Source: Chionis minor (taxonomy: Eukaryota > Chordata > Aves > Charadriiformes > Chionididae). From it: a DNA stretch of 64,000 nt. Below are positions 36,083 through 45,510 of the stretch, in pieces. The stretch spans positions 1,457,092-1,521,091 of the forward strand of contig VZSF01007823.1 in NCBI GenBank assembly GCA_013398295.1, in the 5' to 3' direction. The notes under the pieces are model-generated. The model saw nothing but the letters and a program-made list of their open reading frames with translations, was not told the DNA's origin and ran no database searches. Position numbers and translations under genes: made by a program. Position 1 is the stretch's first letter; the number at the start of each line of letters is the position of its first letter.

Positions 36083-37114
36083 AATTTAGGGAAACGTAAA
36101 CCCTGCCTTGCCATTTGCATAACCAGTGTCATTTATGGAAGTGCTGCTCAGTAAGTCCAGGTACACACACTACTTGATTTTTTATTTTTTTTTCCCCTTC
36201 CGAGATGCATTTTTTAACCATGTAAAATTGCCTGCCTTGGACTGAATGCTATGTTAAACCAAACACTGACTATTTCGGTACAGCTGGGGAATGCATAATT
36301 GAGGCAGATTGTAACAATTGCAAATAGCTTTTCTCAGTATATGTATCCCTGTCGTGTGTTGGGATCTTTATAGTACTAAAAATGCTAATTAGCCAAGAAA
36401 CTATGTGTGCATGAGACTGGATGGCAAAAAGAGATCTTAGCCCTGGGATATCTTTTTGATGATTACTACAGCTTATTCTTTTCTTCTGTCTCTTTCTCCA
36501 GAAATGCTATTTATTGAAAGTGTTTGTCAATGATTCCTTCTGCCCCATCAATCTTGAGTAACAGGGTAATGCCAAGCAATTGTGCTGGTGCCAAGGTGAA
36601 GATAGGCATGGCTGTCTCCTCCAAGAAACTGTGGTCATTTGCTTAGCAAATGTCTGGAATCAGGGAATCGCACAAGTATCTCACAAGGCTTGTCAACTTT
36701 CTCACTAGGATCCCTCATCGTTCCTGAAATGATGTAGCTGTATTCCTAGACTTAGCCAACCTGTCATCAGCACAGGGTGCAGAAAAGTGTTTTCCGTGTG
36801 GTTCTTCTTTCCTGAACTGAAAGACCATTAAGGACTTTGTTTTCCCTTGCTGCACAGGCAGGTCCATACCCATGAGTGTTTCTTTTGTAGCAAACTCACA
36901 GGTTGCAGGCACATCTGAGTGGTCGTGTGGTGTGTGGAAACCGCACCCTGGGAAGGTACTTAAGCTCCTATCTGTGGCAGCGCTTATATGCGAAGTTAAC
37001 CTAATAATAACGAGAGTGCTTACACACATATTTACTCTAACAGCATCAGTTCAAATCCCATTTGTTTGTTTGCTCCGTACTCACGTGCTTGGCTGGACCA
37101 GGGCCCTTCTACAG

Positions 37115-37525
37115 CTGCTGCTTCTCTGCCTCCAGAGGCTGGCGGCCATTTTGCCACGTCAGAGTTGGCACTTGAAACCTTGTGGTGCTCGTTTCTCTTC
37201 AGTTTAAAGCTTTTTCCCTCACCACGCATCCCCGCACAAGGCCACCGAGTGTCACCAATTGCCCTTTTGAGGGGCGAAGCCCAGTTTTTGTAGCTTGGTG
37301 GTCATTTGCTGCCTGCTGCTTCTCTTCCCCCAGAGTCTGGCGGCCATTTTGCCACCTCAGAGTTGGTGCTTGCAACCTTGCGGTGGTCTCCCTGCTTCTC
37401 GTTTCTCTTCAGTTTAAAGCTTCTTCCCTCACCACGCATCCCCCCACAAGGCCACTGAGTGTCACCGTTTGCCTTTTCGAGGGGGGAAACCCAGTTTTTG
37501 TGACTCTGCAGTTGTTTGCTGCCTG
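37115..37525 (+). repeat. Two-copy tandem duplication, ~200-bp unit
   Basis: Copy 1 (about 37115-37312) and copy 2 (about 37313-37525) share long near-identical blocks in the same order: CTGCTGCTTCTCT, CTGGCGGCCATTTTGCCAC, TCAGAGTTGG, CTCGTTTCTCTTCAGTTTAA, CCCTCACCACGCATCCCC, CACAAGGCCAC, GAGTGTCACC and CCCAGTTTTTG. The offset is 198 bases at the left and 210 at the right, because copy 2 has about 12 extra bases near 37388-37399. Each copy contains GGCCATTTTG, resembling a YY1 site. An open frame across both copies (37182-37526) reads as a repeated peptide only because the DNA is duplicated. Confidence 0.9.
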
Positions 37526-37739
37526 AGGGGAGCCTGCCCTGCCCTGGCCGCTGCATGGGCTCTGGAAAGCTCTGTGGAGAGGCACTGCCTGTCAACGCCT
37601 CGTGGAGAGAGCACCTGGCTCACACCCTGTGACTCACAGGGCTTCTGCAGCCCTTCAAAAAAGGATCAAAACTGTTGGAAACAGACCAGTTTTGGAGGGC
37701 AAAGCGTGGTCTTTGCTTAAGTGGAGGTTCAGTCTCAAG

Positions 37740-38265
37740 ACGCTCACCCCTGCTGCGAGAGGGGATCGCATGGCCGTAGACTGCAGCAGCGGGGGGCTGC
37801 CCGCCAACATGGCGTGAGTGGAGCGAGGTGATGAGCTGGGCAGTGAGCAGCGCCAGGTAACGGGAAGAGGTGGGTTTGGGAACCAAAAGCACTGGAAGCG
37901 ATGGGGGTGCGGTGGGGCGCCTGGTTATCCTGGGACTGTGGGGCTGCTGGAGACCTCCCGAGGACAGTCCCACCACCAACGCTCGATGCACAGCGAGATG
38001 AAGACATACTCCATTTCCCTGAAGCGGGCTAATACCACATCACTAGCTACCCTGTCCTTGCTGATTCTTAAATTAAGATTTTTCCCTTACAGAATTTTTT
38101 TTAGAGGACTTAAAGATTCTTGCCCCCTTTCTTTTTTCTCCCCCTTTTTGTAATTACGTTTTTGAGCTGCAGCCGTGGCGCTGCGCTTCCATCCCCCCGG
38201 GCAGAGGGGCTCCGGTAACGGCAGCACAGGTCGCACTGCGGGTCAGGGAGCAGGCGAGGGAAAGG
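37740..38265. promoter_or_regulatory. CpG-rich block, possible promoter or CpG island
   Basis: CpG is far more frequent here than elsewhere in the window, with two peaks (about 37740-38000 and 38165-38265). On the plus strand CCAACATGGCGTGAGTGG at 37805-37822 contains an ATG in fair Kozak context, followed by a donor-like GTGAGT. That would suit a first exon, but the coding part would be only two codons long and no downstream exon was identified. Open frames on both strands (for example minus 37620-37991) reflect GC-rich composition. Alternatives are a decayed long terminal repeat or an unclassified repeat. Confidence 0.35.
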
Positions 38266-38269
38266 CTTC

Positions 38270-38757
38270 CTCCTGGCAGAATTGTATGTTATTCCACAGG
38301 GAGACAACACTTCTTTGCAACGCACTCCTCTGACTTTAAAATAATACATAATAGCTATAAAATTACCAAATGTCAGGTAAACAAAAAGTTATTAAGGATG
38401 ACCTTATTAGTTCTATCTGCAATTCGCAGAGCGAGGTAATTGTCAAGTCTCACTGTTATTAGGTTGAAATAATAGTTTTGGGACCATCAACATTAAAATT
38501 TCATTATGATGGGACAAAAAGGCTCATGTATAATCAATAGTAAGAATCCGTTATTATTGACTTGGAATGAATGAAGCATGAACGCATTTGTGCAGATATG
38601 AACAGTTAGCAATCTTTTGAATAATAAAGAATTAACACTACACAGATAATGTCATTCTGGGAATTGGACTTGAACTCAAATTGGTACATGCTCTTTGTAA
38701 CAAAGTCGGATTCACATCCCTTGGTAACTTCCATTAAGCTGTTTCTCGAAATACTCT
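38270..38757. other. AT-rich unique sequence, possibly conserved
   Basis: Contains GGTAAACAAAAAG (a FOX-like site), GAGGTAATTGTCAAG and several TAAT words without simple repeats. No gene or transposon was recognised. Confidence 0.4.
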
Positions 38758-39239
38758 GTGTCTACAATTTTGTATTCCTCAGCTCTGGCTTGTGAGGGAG
38801 GTGGGCAAGCAGGTTGGGGGCTGCGGTGGAGCGTGCTCTGTCACTTGCCAGGTTTGGTGGTGGCACTGGGAACTGGGACAGTGTGCATTGGGACACTTAA
38901 TGCAGTGGGTTGGGAGGGTGCTGTTTTCTGCCATCCTGAGCTTGGCAGTGGTGGTGTTGCTTGCATCGCAGGTGCCAGGTTGAAATGGGCAAAGGATGGC
39001 GAATGCTGAATGGAGAAGAGATGTGCACAGCCTGTGGAGTGTGCCACTTCCTGGGGATGCGGCCAAAGCCGTGGACGTGGTGTGCGACACTACCTTGTCT
39101 ACAGTACGTGATGTGCTGAGACAAGCTGTTCCCAGCATGTTCTTTTCTGCCACTGTGGGATATGTCACGTTGGCAGTATCATTAGTCTCTTATTTTCCGC
39201 TGAGGAGGTGGACCCAAAATGCACTTTAAAAAAAAAAAA
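38758..39239. other. GC-rich segment ending in an A12 tract
   Basis: GC-rich and poor in stops on both strands, giving overlapping open frames (plus 38758-39009, minus 38779-39168) without domains. It ends abruptly at an A12 tract (39228-39239), after which the sequence returns to AT-rich. That could be the tail of a retrocopy, but there is no AATAAA just upstream and no recognised source. Confidence 0.4.
38868..38918 (+). other. Cluster of six GGG tracts, possible G-quadruplex
   Basis: GGG triplets start at 38868, 38875, 38890, 38907, 38912 and 38916. The last three are separated by only two and one bases, and the others by 4, 12 and 14. Four tracts suffice for a G-quadruplex, though the longer loops make stability moderate. 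Confidence 0.5.
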
Positions 39240-39889
39240 GGCACAGATCATTATGTGCTAAATCTGATGCATTTAAATTTTTTTCAACCTCACTTTGAGT
39301 TTCTATATACTAAGTGCCTTTGAAAGGTGTTATTTAAGGGTATTTTAACCCTGCTTCCAGACTAACAGCTGCTTCTCAGCATTATCTTCTGGCTGTGGTT
39401 TACCTGCTCCCTCATGCTGCCTCCCAGCTGCTACAATACCCACAGTACTTTGAATTGGAGTTGGCTGTTGACTTTAGACTGCAGTTCTACAGGGAAGGTG
39501 GTTTGGGTTGCTCCAAATCTGTGTCTGCTATTATAATGAAGGACCTTAGCCATGTAGTGTTACTTAGTGTGTTATGGAATGTTCCTCGGTGTGCCTACTC
39601 CCATGTTTTTCAAACTTACAATCATAGAGCACTAGGAGAGAAATTCTGGCCTTCTGCTATGAGGCATCCCTGCTCCAGGATGTGCAAACTTGCAAGCCCT
39701 CCCTATGCTTGCTAGCCCAGCCAGAGAGCAGCTAGGAGCAGTCTCTTCCAGAAACTTGCCCTGTTTTTTTCTGGTGGCTTCCTTCTGTAGCATGCCCTGT
39801 TTATGAAGGAATTGGGAAAATCACCTGATGCCTTAAAAAGAACTAAGGAGATCTTGCGGCTGTGGCACTTGGCAGGCTCAAGGAGACTT

Positions 39890-40015
39890 TCTGAGGAATC
39901 TGGGAAGTCATTTATTTTATTTTTTTCAACTGTGAAATGGGAACAATCATTTTCTTAGGCAGTGGAGAGGGAATAATTATTTATTGCACTACAATAGCAC
40001 TAAGGACTGGTTGGG
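39890..40015 (+). mobile_element. MIR-like ancient SINE relic
   Basis: The plus strand reads GGGAAGTCATTTATTTT, then TCAACTGTGAAATGGGAACA, matching in order the MIR blocks GGCAAGTCACTTAACCT and TCATCTGTAAAATGGGGATA. Further right, AATTATTTATTGCACTACAA followed by TAGCACTAAGG resembles the 3' part of amniote MIR variants. Divergence is high and the limits are approximate. Confidence 0.5.
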
Positions 40016-43000
40016 CTAAATGCCCAGAAATGGAAAAAGTTATTTGAGGAATTAAGTGTATTTTTTTCTTTTTCAGGTGTTTTTTTTTTTGAAAGACACT
40101 GATAATACTTTCGATGGAAGCCCTACAGGGGAATGAGTGGTGTATTGCAGTGGCACCTGCTTTAATCCAGTTGAATGGGTATAATTATGAAAGAAAGAGT
40201 GTTATTTCCTTTCAACTTTTACCAACAGTGCATTTCTTCTTCCCTACACTTAACTTTCAGCTGCTTTTCAGGGATAAGAGGAAAATAATTGAGAGACAAA
40301 GGGGCAGTAACCCAGCTGAGCAGCCCATCTGCTGCTGAGAGGGGCATGGAAAGGAAGGAAGGTACCAGCAGTAGGGCCTTTAGATTCTGATCCCTCTGCC
40401 ACACTGTGGCGTAAGAGGGGAAAAATCAGAACTAATCCTTGGAGAGAGGAAGAATTATTACTGGCTTATTTCCACTGTACCCTTTCCTGAGAAAGGGTCT
40501 AGAAGAGGGGGAAGCCCTTAACCTTTACAGCAATGAAAGGCAGAGATCCAAACAGTCTTAGAGCATATGAAGGTATAATCAATTTAGCTTAGTACCCAGA
40601 GCCTGTTTGAAGTGATTTGCGTGCCTCCTTTTTCATCATTTGCCTCTGTGAGAGTAGATGTAATGGACAACCTGAGATGTCTTCAGTGAGAGACTGAGGG
40701 TGAAACATGCAGATTTATGAGAGGTACTGAAAATTTTTGGCCTGCCAAAGGCATGAGTCATTTTCTCACTTTTTAAAACTTTGTTGTTGTTTTTTTTGTT
40801 TTGTTGACCCGTGATGTAAGGCACTGACACTTCCTTTGCCTACCTGAGGGTGGGGAATAAAGAATATACAGATATTTTAAACTTAAGAGTCTTTCAAATT
40901 ATTTTTCATATCTAAAACTAGAAAACATGCATGCTATAAAACTTTCAGATCTTGTCTTTTGCTTCTTCTGGGTGTCTGCCTTCCTGCTGTGCTGTTTGAT
41001 CCATGTTGACTTCTGTGCGAGTACTTGTTTCCATTTCTATACAAAAGTTCTTGTACCATTATCAAGAACGGGTAATATCTGGGAAGAGACTTACATAGTT
41101 GAATTCTTTTCATGGGCAAAATATTTCAGTTCTGCATTTCTTGTAATCTATTTTTGAAACTCTGAGGTGAATCATAAAGGTGTAGTGCCTGCCATAAAAA
41201 GTAACATTTCAAGTAAAAGCATTTACTTACAGGTCATAATTGTTTTTGAGTAGTATTTATAAGGGGTAAATGCAGTGCAATTTACAATAGTTTAAACCAA
41301 CCATGAGAATACTTCATGCTCATAAACTGCATTTCACTTTTAAACTGTTACGAACACCCAGGAGACAATGAATTTGCACACATACATTTTAAAACCTGGG
41401 TTTTCTTTCCTTTTTTGTGTGCATGGAAATTTCATCCTTGGTGAAGTGTTACTTCATGTCTCTGGCCTTGTTTTTATTGCTGTAGCATACCTGCCCCCAA
41501 ATAATTGCAAGTATAGGCCAGGTCTAATTTTATTCCTCCTTATTCTTTACCAGTTAGAGAGCACGTAATACTGGTGAAAAGGCATAAAGAGAAGCTTCAG
41601 TTCTGTTAAGGTAAGAGCATATCTGAACTCCATAGAAACCCTTTTTGTATGGCCCCTCCACTAATGCAGCCCTTTGGATTAGAGAGAAGGATTTCTTTTT
41701 CCCTAGCAATAAAGTAACCTACTCAACTGTTGGTACTGCTATTTCTACTTCTGAACAGAAGCCAGTATAATGACAGAGACTGTAAGCTGTTACTGATTTA
41801 TTTTTATTAGATGACAGAAATAAGTTTACCAGTTCTATGTGGCCTAGCATCCTTAATTTTTAAAACAAATAATGACCTTCCTTACCTTTCTCCTACCCAA
41901 AGTGTCCAAGCTCAGACAAAACCAATTGGCTTGTCCAGCTGACTCTTTTTAAAAAACAATTCATGGAAATTGACTCTCTTTATTAAAAAGAGATGGGGCA
42001 ATTGCATTGATTCAGTCTGAGTCCATGCAAGCAGTTCTAAAAGTTTTGTAGTCACTACAACTAGGCAAGAGCTGCCATGTTTAATGCCCTTCAAATGAAG
42101 AAAAGGTGTGAGCCATTGAGAAATGGAAGTCTAGTGCTCAAAAACAAATCTGTTTGTGGGTTTTTTTCAGTGCAAAAAGCATCTTAAAAATTTTAACTTC
42201 TATTTTGTTGTCACTTTTATAACTCAAATGCTAGAAAAGTGGTCTTGAATTTCAGAAAAACTTTGAATTTCACTGAATCTTGAGTGGTGGCAGGAAGATT
42301 CTGAAGAAAAGTACTTCTGCTCACATCAGCTTCCAAAAGTTTAGGTCCTCATTTAAGCTTGTTCCAGTCTTTAATCTGGCAGATAGATGGAGGGAAAAGT
42401 CCAAAGCTGAGTTTTCCAGAGCATTTTGATCACAAAGAATCTTGTTAAACAAGCCAGGGCTTTTAAATACAGGCTTGTTTTACCTAAACTGTGTAGAATT
42501 CTGTAGTAACTTCTTACAATAGTGGGGGTCTTGCAAATACTTCAGTTGTTTGCATCTCTTAGTTATAATTCAATGAAAAATGATTCTGCCTGTCATAGGT
42601 AACTATTTTCCCTGTGATGCTTGAGCTTCCATTATGGCATTAATTATATCATGTAATATAAAGAGTTCTTTGTAATTACATTTTGACAAATACACATTTC
42701 ATGTTCATAATATTATAGAAAATAACTTGCCTTTGTTTAACTCTTTAGATTCTGCCCTGGTTTTATTTCACTATGCAGTATGATTTTACTATTCTTGGGC
42801 AGCATTGTTTTTAGGGAATGTGTGCATGCCACATATACAAAACTGCACTCTTTTAACCTCGTGGGTGTTCATATTTATCACATCCACAGACCAGAGCCTT
42901 AATTGCTTATGTACTTGACAAAGTTAGTCAGAAAAAATCTTAATGGCTGTGTCATTCCAAGTCAGTTTATTTAACAAAGTAGTTGCTTCTTTAATTCCCA

Positions 43001-43200
43001 GTTTATTTTTAACATATCAGAAAACTTTCAGAATGGAACTAATCTCATTTAATATACCCATCAAGAAGTTAAGTGCCTAGGCTAAGCTACTCTCCTGGGC
43101 TGTTATATATCTGTGAATATCAAAAAATGCTTCTGGTTTTGTCCTGCTTTCCTTAGAAACCTTACCCTACTGATTCCTCTCCAGTGCTCACCGAATAATG
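40016..43200. other. Unique non-genic sequence
   Basis: No gene, RNA gene or repeat family was recognised. Short T-rich tracts occur (for example 40079-40090, 40780-40801). Confidence 0.65.
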
Positions 43201-43204
43201 ACAC

Positions 43205-43722
43205 TTACATGACTAGAACTGTGTGCAATTCTGGGCCCTACAACTTAAGAAGGATGTTAAGGGATTTAAATGCATACAGAGGAAGGCAACAAAGCTGGTG
43301 AAAGAGCCGGAAGGAATATGTCCTATGAGGAGTGGCTAAGGATTTTGGGCTTGTGTAGTTTTGGAAAAAAGGAGGCTGAGTGGTGACCTCATTGCTCTCT
43401 ACAGCTTCCTCAGGAGGGGAAGCGGAGAGGAAGGTGCTGAGCTCTTCTCCCTGGTATCCAACGTTAGGACATGTGGGAATGGTTCAAAGCTGTGCCAGGG
43501 CAGGTTTAAACTGGACATTAGGAAGCATTGCTTTTCCAAAAGGGTGGTCAAACACTGGGACGGGCTTCCTAGAGAGGCAAGCAATGCCCCAATCCTGTCA
43601 GTGTTTGAGGCATTTGGACAATGCCCTTAATAACTTGCTTTAACTTTTGGTCAGCCCTGAATTGGTCAGGCAGTTGGGCTAGATGATCATCACAGGTACC
43701 TTCCAACTGAAATACTCTTTTC
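43205..43722 (+). mobile_element. CR1 LINE 3' fragment, old copy
   Basis: The plus strand carries the last part of CR1 ORF2. It starts near the motif that reads LEYCVQFW in intact copies (degenerate here, about 43213-43240) and continues as EKRRLSGDLIALYSFL and FKLDIRKHCFSKRVVKHWDG, then LPREA (frame of 43361-43630). These match the CR1 C-terminal pattern [26 protein letters not shown]...HWNRLPRE. After the coding part come GGGCTAGATGATCATCACAG and TACCTTCCAACTGAAATACTC, the CR1 3' untranslated block with a decayed octamer tail. The frame is shifted before 43361 and the 5' part is missing. CR1 ORF2 encodes endonuclease and reverse transcriptase; this piece includes neither active site and cannot be functional. 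Confidence 0.9.
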
Positions 43723-43989
43723 TCAAAGGGACATCTAAAATAATTAAATCCTTGCATGTAGCTTGGATGCCACTCAGTAACAATGTATTATTGGAAGCAC
43801 AGGGCCCGTGCACACTGTCGGTGTGGAAAGACTTGAGAAAGCATTAAAAAATGCTAGATTGGCTAGGGTTGCTAAGCATTAGGGCAAGAAAGGTTGCTAG
43901 TAGCAAAAAATTGTCCTTTAGAAACTGAAATTGAGTCCAAATGAAGAAAAGAGAAAACATTATAAGTAATGGTGAATTTCAAAATAGAA
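43723..43989. other. Non-genic sequence between two CR1-clade fragments
   Basis: No family was recognised. It separates the 3' end of one CR1 copy from a reverse transcriptase piece of another. Confidence 0.5.
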
Positions 43990-44200
43990 TGAGGTAAACT
44001 AAAAAAGACCTTAAGCTGATGTGTCCTCTAAACATTAGGGAATAGAATGTATGCTGATGACACAAAGCTGTGCAGAGTGCTATGGACAAGAACTGACTAT
44101 AAGGAAATTAGGTAAGACCTTATGAGACTGAGTGACTGGGTAATGAGATGGCACGTGATATAATAGATGAGGTACATATGGGGAAATAATCCATTTTACT
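43990..44200 (+). mobile_element. Ancient CR1-clade reverse transcriptase fragment
   Basis: One plus-strand frame reads MYADDTKLCRVL at 44047-44082, the YADD catalytic box followed by DDTKL as in CR1-clade elements. The same frame reads LSDWVMRWH at 44128-44154, matching the CR1 block 'L..WA.RW.M'. A frame change then gives EVHMGK at 44169-44186, corresponding to the KVLHLGKNN box. A TAA lies between the first two blocks, so the piece is dead. The order active site, LSDW, HMGK is correct for a plus-strand element. It lies downstream of the 3' end of the preceding CR1 copy, so it is a separate, older insertion. No 3' end was found. Confidence 0.7.
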
Positions 44201-45079
44201 TTGAAAATAGTAGGGTCTGAGATTATTTTCTTCCTTCAGGAAAATGATTGGTTTGTCTTGTGCTGTGGAGGGATCACCATGCTTCTAGTGGCATCTGAAA
44301 GTCTTTTCTGGGATGACTGAGCACTCAACGGTCATCTATTTCACCTCTCCTGGTGAAAGAAAGGATAATATTAGTTTCCAGAACTTACTGTTTTGTTTGT
44401 TGTTGTCTTTTTGTAACTACCCAGTTCCTTAGGAAATAGACTCCTCCTCTTTGCATATAAATTCTATTCAAGCAAGCCAGTGTGAGTGGAGTTTGTGTGT
44501 TTTAAGCAAGAACGATTCCCACCGACTGAAATAGCTTCAGCTCTCTCCAGATGACACCGTACCTGGTGTCTGGCTATCTCTGGAGATTGATGGACAGCAA
44601 AGGGTGTGTTCTGTATTTGATCCTTGGGGAATTAAAAGGAGTTAATTCCTCAGCTGAGCAGAACAATAGATAAAACAATGTATCAGCAGAATCCCTTAAA
44701 TCCTTATAAAAGAAGAGGTGATATTCTTTAAGTTGCCTCTAGAATTCAGCATTGTTTCTCAGCATTTTTTGCTCATCCAGACCTATTGGACTGTTCTATG
44801 ACTGGGGAGGATTTGCATCGTGGTTTTCCCCTCATTTTGCAGGAAAACATTCTTATGTTTTTTCCAATCTGTGTTTTATGCTTGTCACTTTGCCTTCCAC
44901 TCTGCAGATCATTCATGAATGAGGCCTGATAAGGCTTTTAGGACTGATACCTCTGTGCTGACAATGAGCGAGCAGTTCTTGTGTTCAATACCATGTGTTT
45001 GGTTTTGAAACCTGTCTTTGTTCCCATAGAACCAGCTGGTTCACTCAGCTCCATCCATTAACAGTAGACCACATTTTAT
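44201..45079. other. Unique non-genic sequence
   Basis: Nothing was recognised beyond the decayed end of the adjacent CR1-clade fragment. Confidence 0.6.
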
Positions 45080-45510
45080 CACATTTATTTAAAAAAACAT
45101 GGGAATATTGTTAACCAAAATAGCAAAATTGGAAGACATTCAATCCAAAGAGATTTTTCCCCTCTGCATTCAAGGCATCAAAATTATTCTTCCATCAAAA
45201 CATAACAATTGTTACGAATGATATCATAATACTGTGAACTGCTTAAGAGCTTCCACTTTAAAACTGTAATGGGCCATGCAGACAGAAGGGGGAGAAAAGG
45301 CTAAAAGCATAAATTGAAGATAATCAATGTGAATAGACCTTACCCATTGTGCAGTTTGAATAGGATAAGCACACATTATCTGGCATAATTGGTTCATGTG
45401 ATTTTCTAATTGAAGAGAAAAAGTAATTAGACCCTAATTGAAGCAAAGTAACACAATGTCTGTCAGCATTTCTCCTTCTACCATGCATTATATTATTACC
45501 TGTCATCTTT
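45080..45510. promoter_or_regulatory. Homeodomain-motif-rich segment, candidate enhancer or conserved element
   Basis: The decamer CTAATTGAAG occurs exactly twice, at 45406-45415 and 45434-45443, 28 bases apart in the same orientation. GTAATTAG (45423-45430) lies between them and GCATAATTGG lies just upstream (about 45384-45393). TAATT/CAATTA words bind homeodomain proteins. The segment is AT-rich but not simple-sequence, as is usual for vertebrate conserved non-coding elements. Conservation and activity are inference. Confidence 0.35.

Larger units (their letters stand above)
33851..37080. other. Non-genic sequence
   Basis: No gene or element family was recognised. It contains the T/G-rich tract at 34868-34992 and an 11-G run at 36072-36082. 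Confidence 0.6.

Noticed and set aside
37182..37526. 114-codon open frame with an internal peptide repeat
   Set aside because: The peptide repeat is produced by the DNA tandem duplication and the two halves are not otherwise protein-like.
38779..39168. 129-codon minus-strand open frame
   Set aside because: All frames are open here because of GC-rich composition; no domain recognised.
39170..39215. Possible U4 snRNA pseudogene (TGGCAGTATC at about 39171-39180)
   Set aside because: Only ten bases match the U4 5' region; the following bases do not align to the stem-loop or the rest of the RNA.
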